DNA of 64,000 bases, from the NCBI GenBank assembly GCA_021186555.1, contig JAJKFL010000002.1, positions 32,780,089 to 32,844,088 of the forward strand, read 5' to 3'. This stretch comes from Reticulitermes speratus. Lineage: Eukaryota; Arthropoda; Insecta; Blattodea; Rhinotermitidae. A program made the translations under genes and the position numbers. The notes beneath the pieces were generated by a model. The model was given only the letters and a program-made list of their open reading frames with translations. It did not search any database and was not told the origin of the DNA. Positions 56,173 through 64,000 of this stretch are shown piece after piece. Numbering within the stretch: position 1 is the first letter of the stretch; each line of letters opens with the position of its first letter.

Positions 56173-56979
56173 TCACATCCTTGCGCAGTTCTGTCCATCA
56201 TCAATTCCTCCTCCTTCGATCCCACCATCCTCCTCTGTCGGCATATCCTTCCTTAACGTCACACACAAAACTTCCACACACATATAAAGCTCGGAAACGT
56301 ACTTCTGGATAAACGCGAGAGGCATTTATTTCTATCGAACCTTCTTCGTGCTTAATTTTGTGTCCTTTTTATATTCCTGTATTTTTGCGCTCCGTCTCGT
56401 ATTTCTTTCTTCTTCCATCAGTCATTTCTTTGTTTCCCTTTCATTGTCTGCGTCTCTTTTTCATCATATAGAAACATCCTAGTTTCTTTTCCTGCTGATG
56501 TTGCAACCTCTACCAGAAAACCGGTTTGTGTACCCCAAAAGCAACATGTCTTTTTTTTTCTATTAACGTGATGTGTTTTGAATGAAGTGACGGAATAGTG
56601 ACTTTGAGATTTCGATGCGTTGAAAGGAATTTTATGGTAATAAAGACAGTGACTCTCTTCCCACGGTATCAGAACAGATGGATGTAAAGCCAGGAGAGTC
56701 GTGTGCTCGCTTCTTTCTGTCATTAAGCATTATATGTTTCTTGGAAAGAGTCCTGTCTATCTTTTGCGCATTTTATATGACTGTAAAGATGCACTTATTG
56801 GTCCTGTATTACTTATGCCTGTCTGTCTCTGTGCCTGGCCGTCATATCTTTACAGCAGAATGTTCATAAATATTGGAATTTTTATATTGCATTTTCTTAT
56901 CGATTATTGTCAAATTAAAGAGTACGCAACCAACAAAACACACAAATTTGCCAATCACAAATATATTATGCTTAAATAT
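56173..56979. other. No gene seen
   Basis: Pyrimidine-rich at the left (56200-56460), then AT-rich; no recognised family. Confidence 0.4.
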
Positions 56980-57020
56980 TCTCCTACAAGTTTCGGCCTA
57001 CGCGGCCATCTTCAGAGAAA
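56980..57020 (-). ncRNA. Hammerhead ribozyme motif, apparently complete, single
   Basis: Minus strand: stem I TTTCT/GGAGA (five pairs, two of them G-U), CTGAAGA, stem II GGCC/GGCC around GCGTA, GAAAC, stem III AC/GT with loop TT, GTA triplet. No inverted partner was found nearby. The lack of a foldback shows that the motif also occurs alone. Confidence 0.65.
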
Positions 57021-57082
57021 CTATTCAGAATACTGCTAGGAGCTATTCAGTGTTTGCATTTGTATAGACTATATATATATGG

Positions 57083-57492
57083 TACACGGTGGCGCAGTTG
57101 GTTGAGGCACTGCGCTACAAACCGGAACGTCGCGGGTTCGAATGCCGATTCCAGTGGCCGCGCGGTCTTAGGCGTGGGTCTACGGCTGCTCGCTTACTGG
57201 GATTGTGGTTTCGAATCCCACCGGGGGCATGGATGTTTGTGTTGTGTTGTAAAAAGACGGTTGTGGACCGTAAGAGACACGAAAAGGACGAAAAAGGATT
57301 AATACAGAACAAAAATGGATCAAAGGGGAAAACCCAGGAATTAGTATAAAAAAAAAAAAGCCGGGGGCATGGATGTTTGTGTTGTGTTTGTTGTAAGGAC
57401 GGTAGTATGGAACGTAAAGTGACATGAAGGACGAAAGGATTTAAACAGTACAAAAATGGATCAAAGGGAAAAAACCCCGGACAGGCAAAAAA
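57083..57492 (+). mobile_element. Chimaeric SINE: family 4 head, family 1 head, doubled family 1 body
   Basis: 57083-57135 is a family 4 tRNA head (ACACGGTGGCGCAGTTGGTT, B box CGGGTTCGAA). From 57136 (GCCGATTCCAGTGGCCGCGC) it switches to a family 1 head with B box GGTTTCGAATCCC, then a body to ATGGATCAAAGGG and a first A-run at 57350-57358. A second body starts at GCCGGGGGCATGGATG (57360) and runs to ATGGATCAAAGGG and a final A-run (57487-57495). No flanking duplication was recognised. Confidence 0.85.
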
Positions 57493-58408
57493 AAAGTATT
57501 GAATCGAATGATAGTAATTATTCCCGCAGTTTATTCTTATAATTTCCGTGTGAATGCAATTTTGCTTTGTTCCCAGATATGTTAACTTTGCCCTACTTTC
57601 AAGGGATTTATTATATATTTTTATGTTGTGGCTTCTTCCTACATTGCACTTCCTTTCAACACTATAGTAAATCTTACCTAAAGTCCATTATTTTATGGCG
57701 GAAATTTTAGACTGGCAACAAACTTAAGAGCACTAGGAAATCTACCTATGGCGTTATCATTACTTCGTTAGAAATTTAGAAGTTGGACCTACTTGCTCTC
57801 GTAGAACTGTGGCGACGTCTCGTCGTGGAGATACAGTGCGGATGAGTTGCAATTCTCACATAATTTATGAATAATTATGTTCGCCGCAACTCAGTCGATT
57901 TACCCCAAATTCTCTCGAGAATTCGTAATATGATTTTGTTGTTGCGTAATGCTTTAGCGGAGCCTTAACTCCAGGCCCTTTATGGCTTGAAACATATGCA
58001 TAACCGAGGCCACAACAATTAAAGCTTGAGGTAAAATGCAGCATTGCTATGTGTTAACTTGGAGAGAGAGTCCCAGGCTCTGCTCTCCAATAAATAACCT
58101 TTCTTTGCAAAGTGTCCAGATATTTAGGTTCATTGCGTTTTTTATTCGGGAGTTGAAAAATGAAGGAAAAACAGTTGGGAAATGTGTAAGTTGGAATGTA
58201 TAAACAATAAAATTATTCTGTTTATTGTTTTTCTTCATTTATGCTTTTTTTTTGTTTCTTTCAGCCCAAATTTTAAAATTGGAGGATCAGACGAAGCTTC
58301 GATTGCTGTGGCCGTAGTTCTGATTCTTTAAGCCCTTGCAAATACTCTTTACAAGTTCGTCTGTAGTTTTCAGTTCTGCGGAACGAGATTCGAAATCTGA
58401 TTTTTGTG
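57493..58408. other. No gene seen
   Basis: Unassigned AT-rich DNA. Confidence 0.4.
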
Positions 58409-58687
58409 AATCAAATTATCTACTGTAGAGCTGTGTAAGCGGGCTCTGTCAGAGTATCAAATTATCTACTGTAGAGCTGTGTAAGCGGGCTCTGTCAGAG
58501 TATCAATTATCTAGTGTAGAGCTGTGTAAGCGGGCTCTGTCAGAGTATCAAATTAACTACTGTAGAGCTGTGTAAGCGGGCTCTGTCAGAGTATCAAATT
58601 AACTACTGTAGAGCTGTGTAAGCGGGCTCTGTCAGAGTATCAAATTAACTACTGTAGAGCTGTGTAAGCGGGCTCTGTCAGAGTATC
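58409..58687. repeat. 46-bp minisatellite, six copies
   Basis: The unit is TCAAATTATCTACTGTAGAG followed by CTGTGTAAGCGGGCTCTGTC and AGAGTA. Two variants alternate in blocks (AAATTATC in early copies, AAATTAAC in the last three), which suggests stepwise duplication. One copy is 1 bp short. Confidence 0.95.
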
Positions 58688-59289
58688 CGGTCCACACAAC
58701 TGAAGAGGCTGCGCTCTTTTCATTTTGTCACGGGCATTTGAGCACGGCCTTGATTGATAATCTCCCAGCGAACCGTTCTAAATGCAGCACCACTTGTTTA
58801 GACTGTACCACTATGCTTGCTCATTGACTTGAGTCTGAACACTTGAAGGAATAGAAATTAAAATCACACGCCCCGTTTCCGGCCAATCCACCGCTAATTT
58901 ACTCTCAAAGTCGTGTTAAGGGCTGTGTGCCTATCCTGGATATAGGCTACAGAGGAGGAAGCTTAATAAGTTGAGCCAGTTTTGTCATTTCTACTGACAG
59001 ACAGAAAATAGGCTAAGAGAAACCTGAGAAAATGTCACAGTTTCATCATTGAGACTCGTCAAAGAACTTTAGCTTATTACACTAATGTTGACAGCGAGAG
59101 AGTTCTGCAGCGCGCATGGGAGTCGTAAGAAATTCTTATCCAATTCACTTCCATTTTCAAAATGTCAAACACAATACGTATGAAAGGAAAAAATCTCACC
59201 TTTTAAAATATATGCGAAATAAAGATGTTTTGACTAAACCTGGTAAGATGATGACAAATATCTTGCTGATATCTTCTTAGAATGAGAAA
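58688..59289. other. No gene seen
   Basis: Unassigned sequence. Confidence 0.4.
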
Positions 59290-59829
59290 TACAGGTTGTC
59301 CACAAAGTCTTCGAACAATTTTAAAAAGTTATTAAAAATACAAATGAAGAGATAACTATGTGCAGTTTTTTTGTATAATAAAAAAACATTATAAAAGTTT
59401 TTTTCACATAATTTAGAAAAATTCCACATGGGCACCATTCGTCGCACGAAGCACATCAAGGCGGTGTTCAATTTCCATTCACTTTCGTTCTAACATTGCT
59501 TCATCAACGGTGGCAATGACGTCAGTGATCCTTTGCTTCAGGTCGTTGATGTCCCGAACCTTAGTCTTATAAACGGTATCTTTAACATCACTGACGCCAT
59601 TGCCACCGTTGATGAAGCGATGTTAGAACGAAAGTGGATGGAAATTGAACACCGTCTTGATGTGCTTCGTGCGACGAATGGTGCTCATGTGGAATTTTTC
59701 TAAATTATGTGAAAAACTTTTATAATATTTCTTTATTATGCAAAAACCTGCACAAAGTTATCTCTTCATTTGTATTTTTAATAAATTTTTTAAATTGTTC
59801 GAAGACTTTGTGGACACTCTGTATTTCAG
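59290..59829. mobile_element. Two transposase 3' ends arranged tail-out as a long inverted repeat
   Basis: Arms 59290-59540 and 59588-59829 are inverted copies at about 90% identity, each ending outside in GTGTCCACAAAGTC- or TTGTCCACAAAGTC-type sequence. Each arm encodes the same C-terminal peptide: ATVDEAMLERKWMEIEHRLD then VLRATNGAHVEFF and a stop (the left arm has one internal stop at the W). The left arm reads further upstream into the loop (KVRDINDLKQRITDV). The peptide style (ML..W.E...RLDV.RAT.GAH.E) matches C-termini of a DDE-type transposase family common in insects, probably Tc1/mariner superfamily. Catalytic residues lie upstream and are absent. Confidence 0.7.
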
Positions 59830-61377
59830 AGAGAAGATGTAGAGAAATCAGAACACATATTTTATGTTCAATGAATTTCTTTCCGAAGATCGTGCCATAT
59901 ATGATATAGTGTGGAAAAATATGATAGACTCAGACAGGCCATAGATGACAATATAATACGGTGCATTCGCATTTCATGCTGGATAACTAAGGCTACAGGC
60001 ACACACTCAGAATATGTAATACTTATTCCTTTTCCATGGCAAAAAATGGTTACGTGAACGCGCCTCTATGTTACGTTTATACGTACATTGCCTGTCTCGC
60101 TAACATTCAAGTGGCTGTTAGCTTCTCAAGGCGACCTATGTTCTTGGTGTGTTCGTTGTGTGCGCGGGACCGAATGTATGTTTCCAGTTTTAAGCAAAAA
60201 TGGAAATTTCGAGGTCGATGTTGCGGATGGGAGCCAATAATGTGAAGATGCTTGTTGTGAGCTGTTGGACGGTTGCAGGCAGCAACAAAGGAACAGCGTT
60301 GTACGTCTTTGTGCTTCTAAGAAATGATAGAATGCATTTCCTTCGCATAGCGTGAGCACTTCCAAGTTCTGTCGCTGAAAAACATTGGAATCCTTTAAAA
60401 TGTTTAGGTGTTCTTTACAAAGTAAAATGTGAAGGCCTTATGTGGAGAGCACGTTTGTCTGTCCGTCCGTGACCTGGTATTAGCGAATGAATCTGTTGTT
60501 GGATTTCCATGAAATACTGTATAGGATTTTGTTTTAAGAAAAAGTTGTGTCCGGCAAGAGTGAATTACATGGAAATCGGCTTGGCGACTGTCATACTTTA
60601 CTTAAAGGCGTAAATTTATTTCTTACCGCTTTGTCTATATTTCTTGATCGAAGGGGGTGAAATTCAGCATGAAAGACCTCCATGTTAAAGCTGTTGGACC
60701 ATTGCGATTTTCGTGGAAATCGGCCCAAGGAAGGCCGTATTTTCTTATGGGCGTAAATAAAATTCGCGAGTTTGTTGTGAAGCCCTAATTTAAAAATAAA
60801 ACCTCCTTGGTCAAATCTTCGTACTACGTCGAGGAGTGCGCCACCTTTAATCTTGTCATCTTTTTACTGAAATCAATTACTTAACCGCAGCTTATAGACC
60901 ACGCAGAGCTAGTCATCTTTCTGCATAAAACAATATTTTCCTATAGAAAGTAGTTAAAGAATTTGTAGAAATAATGTACCGTGGATGACCTGCATACACA
61001 ACGATCGATTCTTCCTAAATTATCGATAACATGGTTCCCATTTTATTTTTGTTTGTACATAGGCCTATATGGTGATTATGAGAGCCAGCACATACGGCAG
61101 TCCTACCAGCATTTTAACGTTAGGATTTCAATAGTCATGGTGATATTATTTACCTCGGGGACGAAGGAATGTTGGGAGACCTGAAGGAAGGTGTTTGGAT
61201 CGGCTGTGAGATTTAGAAAGGGCCGTGAAGTAGGACATTGACAACGAAACCCAAAACAGAACGAACGTTATTTATGTGTTATCATTTATATACCTTGAAA
61301 GGACCACCTCTTTAGGGTATATAATGTTAAAGCTATTCTGTGGTTGCCATATATGGTACATGCAATGTATTTCAGTG
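59830..61377. other. No gene seen
   Basis: Mostly AT-rich. Around 60450-60530 GTCTGTCCGTCCGTG and GATTTCCATGAAATAC recur loosely with 11690-11790, so a diverged shared repeat is possible. Confidence 0.35.

Positions 61378-61409
<32 letters not shown>
61378..61409. repeat. (ATA)n microsatellite
   Basis: About ten units at the left border of a LINE fragment. Confidence 0.9.
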
Positions 61410-61757
61410 GTGTGGCAATACCAACGGACAGGAATGTTACGCAAAAAGAAAGCAGAAAAGAAACTAAAATATAACAGTTCATGTATAGAGATATATAGAA
61501 TGTGGAACATAAAATGTATGATTATACCGATAATAATTGGAGCCAACGAAATAGTAAATAGTTTAAAGAGAGATTTGGAAGCCGTGCCAGGAAAACATTC
61601 AATAGATTCATTACAAACGGAGCTGTACTTGGACATCACACGTGATATGGAACGTGCTGCAGTCTGAAACTTGAAGCCTGAGCAATGGGGACCACCGTTG
61701 GTTCAAGAGGAGCAGTGCTTGCGACAAGATAATAGTAATAATAATAATAATAATAAT
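61410..61757 (+). mobile_element. LINE 3' end, fifth family, ORF nearly open
   Basis: The plus strand encodes IEIYRMWNIKCMIIPIIIG, ANEIVNSLKRDLEAVPGKHS, IDSLQTELYLDITRDMERAA and then a stop. This follows the C-terminus of a LINE reverse-transcriptase ORF (EIQRMWNVKTKVIPVVIGAT, IPGKHEVKELQKTAILGTAH, ILRKVL), open without interruption over about 75 codons. A 3' UTR of about 60 bp and an (ATA)n tail (61729-61757) follow. It is severely 5'-truncated and starts directly at another (ATA)n run, probably a microsatellite target or a second tail. Confidence 0.75.
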
Positions 61758-61898
61758 ACTTTCTAATGTCGTGTTCTTTTTTCTCTTAATTATCCTCCTG
61801 AACCGAAGGTGCACTTTAACACTGAAGCTTCAAATGTTAGATTGTAGCACTATCCTTATTACATGTGATGTTCCCAGTGTATTTAGTGCTTTCCTGGC

Positions 61899-61899
<1 letters not shown>

Positions 61900-61931
<32 letters not shown>
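61900..61931. repeat. (ATT)n microsatellite
   Basis: About ten units. Confidence 0.9.
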
Positions 61932-62439
61932 GAGATCTAAGGTATATTAAAGTGAATTGAGGATATTATATGACAACGAACTTCGTAATGGGTGCAGGTA
62001 ATATATTTATGTCACGTAGAAATATGGGGGTTCTAAAGAAATATGTTGGTGCCAAACATAGGCTTACTAGAATTAATTTATTCTTCCATCTTCAAAGTTG
62101 TTAACTCTTTCCAACCTGAAAGTAATTTATAACATGAATTATTTTTATTCTTCATATGTGTGCTCCCATGATACTTCTATTGATGAAAAACACATACCCG
62201 TATAATTGTTCTGCCATTTTTGATGAGTGAAGCCAATTTATTATCACTTAAATTATCCAACATCAGAGATGTTCAGAGCAGAAGTATTCGGAGAATGGGT
62301 AATAAATCTCCACCGTACATTGAAGAAATAGGTTGTAGAAAACTGCGTAAAGGGGAACATTATAAGCTTCACTCTTACATAGCTGAGAGATTAACAAATT
62401 TGAGTAATGCAATACGGACGTGTAGCTCACAAGTGAGAG

Positions 62440-62720
62440 AAAGGTTTTCTCACAAAATTTGTGTTGGAAAAACTTTAAAGAAAAAGATCGTTTGGAAAGC
62501 TTTAGGCCTAGATGTGTGGATAATATCAGAACAAACCTTAATAATTTGGAGTAAGAGGTTTTGGGCTCTATTTATCTTCTTTGGTTTAAGGGAAGCGTGG
62601 CGAGGTCTTGTGAGCATGGCAATGAAACATCAGTGTCTGCAAAAGGCGGAATATTTTTTGACAATATGTGGGAACTATTAGGTACTCAAGAAAAACTCTG
62701 CTCCCTGCATTTCGTCAGTT
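62440..62720 (+). mobile_element. LINE fragment (RT C-terminal region), decayed
   Basis: Plus-strand frames give CVDNIRTNLNNLE, then VLGSIYLL, SVARSCEHGNETS and KLCSLHFV, matching DNIKMDL, DWIDLAQDR, WRALVNTVMN and the terminal segment of the family seen at 3315 and 20390. The upstream open frame from 62220 is probably unrelated to any gene. Confidence 0.55.
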
Positions 62721-62828
62721 GTAGACTGTCTGGTCCTTAAGATGCTCCCTGCAGTTCGTCAGTTGTAGACTGTCGGGTCCTCAAGATGCTCCCTGCAGTT
62801 CGTCAATTGTAGACTGTCAGGTCCTCAA
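62698..62828. repeat. 44-bp minisatellite, three copies
   Basis: The unit is GATGCTCCCTGCAGTTCGTC followed by AGTTGTAGACTGTCGGGTCC and TCAA. Copies differ at a few sites. The first copy begins within the end of the LINE remnant (ACTCTGCTCCCTGCATTTCG), so the array arose by duplication of LINE-derived sequence. Confidence 0.95.
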
Positions 62829-63227
62829 GACGGATTCTGTCGTATGGAACTAGCACGTAAGGGTCAGTTTACCAAATGCAGCCCGATATCACTGATATAG
62901 TGTCCAAAACTTGCAGGCTGCAGTTGCATTCTGCCCGAGTAAAGTATGTGAGTAAGTAACAAACCTTAGACGAGTGTCACAAACATGTCTGCGAACACTG
63001 AAATGTGTGATAACTGTAGAAGTATTCACACAGCCCGAAGAAGAGTGCTAGCAAGTTTTGGGGAAGCAGAAGCAAAGCGAAAGTTAGGAACTGCGTTGAT
63101 TAAAATAAAGTTAATATGCAGATATTTCTCTTTTTTGTTACAAATTACAGCTATACATGTAGGAACCATTAATATTTATATTCTGAACATTTGTCTGTCT
63201 CCATACAAGAGGTGGTTAATAGCAATA
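62829..63227. other. No gene seen
   Basis: A 112-codon frame (62985-63323) runs into the SINE and has no family resemblance. Confidence 0.35.
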
Positions 63228-63259
63228 TCCGGTACACTTTACCGCTGGTCTTCTTTAAC

Positions 63260-63552
63260 GGTACATTTTTTTGGCGTGGTGAAGGGCCCCGCAGCAGATG
63301 CTACGGACGCACCGCAGCCTTAAGGCTTCTTGTGCAACCCCTGTGATGAAGATAAGCAGTTTTTTTTACCAAGTTTTACAATTAATGGAGCACCAGTGGA
63401 ATGAAATTAACAGGGGAAAACCGACAACTCGGAGAAAAACCTGTCCCAGTGCCACTTTGTCCACTACAAACCTCACATGGACTGACCCGGGATCGAACCG
63501 GGCCTCCGTGGTGAGATGCCGGTGACTAACCGCCTGAGCCATGGCACGGCCT
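63260..63552 (-). mobile_element. tRNA-derived SINE family 2 with unusually long flanking duplication
   Basis: Full-length reverse copy. The head at 63552 reads GGCCGTGCCATGGCTCAGGC, B box CGGTTCGATCCCGGGTC, intact body and a T/A-rich tail. About 32 bp of flank are duplicated with four or five differences at 63228-63259 and 63553-63584 (both contain GGTCTTCTT and ACCG). Confidence 0.85.
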
Positions 63553-63584
63553 TCCGGCACACTATACCGTTGGTCTTCTTCAAC

Positions 63585-64000
63585 AAATTTACATTTCCGA
63601 TTTTTGCGATTTAATGATATATTTTTACACGAGTGTCCCTGCCAGCCGTCTTTTTAAATGTTGCTGTCGACTCTGGCCCCTAAGAACCGTTCTAAAGCCG
63701 TTTTTGCAGTCACGTTAGTGTCTGTGAGACGTACGTAATATCTTCCGAAAATTCATTATTTTACACATAGTTGGAAGTTAAGAAGATAAAGTCATTTGAA
63801 CGTAATATCGTATTCGTGTCAAACTACGAAATCATTTGGATTAAGTTATCTTATAAAATATTTATCTTTAAAAAGGGTCGAACAGGTGTTCAGTGTATTC
63901 TTCTCTAATTCTGTATCTTAATACGTTCATGCTTTATAATAAACATTTCGTGACATGCAGCTGTTTAATGCTGCCTTGGCTAAGATAATAGGCATTCCGA
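63585..64000. other. No gene seen
   Basis: AT-rich sequence to the end of the window. Confidence 0.4.

Noticed and set aside
62220-62681. 153-codon open frame on the plus strand
   Set aside because: Longest frame outside the sanpodo-like gene, but its second half is a frame-shifted read of a LINE remnant and the first half has no domain or codon bias. Not called as a gene.
1-64000. CRISPR arrays, phage or bacterial operons, LTR or other virus-like elements
   Set aside because: None of the expected signatures is present; tandem arrays here have no unique spacers, and no capsid, envelope, protease or integrase signature was recognised.

Overview
The window reads as animal nuclear DNA, most likely from a hemimetabolous insect with a large, repeat-rich genome. 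A cockroach or termite is my best guess. That guess rests on the style of the LINE and tRNA-SINE families and is inference. Signs of a eukaryote are a spliced gene with GT/AG introns, long non-coding stretches, many tRNA-derived SINEs, LINE 3' ends with microsatellite tails, DNA transposon remnants and several minisatellites. I saw no bacterial, CRISPR, viral or LTR-type element.

The one host gene I can support lies on the minus strand from 17607 down to 12317. Three coding exons (17607-16687, 15752-15632, 12549-12317) join in frame at consensus splice sites into a 424-residue protein. It has a long Ser/Thr-Pro-rich N-terminal domain, an N-terminal YNNPAY motif and four membrane segments at the C-terminus. 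This matches the layout of Sanpodo, the insect four-pass protein that binds Numb and controls Notch in asymmetric cell division.

Layout: 0-12 kb holds a Tigger-like element, SINEs and LINE debris. 12-19 kb holds the sanpodo-like gene, its introns and a candidate promoter. 19-30 kb is rich in foldback elements with hammerhead-ribozyme motifs, plus SINEs and a 31-bp minisatellite. 30-42 kb is sparse (one LINE end, a few SINEs, a degenerate 36-bp repeat). 42-49 kb has many SINEs and more hammerhead foldbacks. 51-64 kb holds a compound hammerhead element of about 1.3 kb, five minisatellites, a transposase inverted repeat, LINE ends and SINEs.

The most striking pattern is a set of about fifteen hammerhead-ribozyme-like motifs. 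Four to six appear complete. Most sit in inverted-repeat units, and four of these units have clear 12-14 bp target-site duplications. Small hammerheads with a very short stem III are known from Penelope-like retroelements. No reverse transcriptase of that type is visible here, so these look like small non-autonomous relatives. Four tRNA-derived SINE families are also present, with recurrent chimaeras joined just after the tRNA B box.
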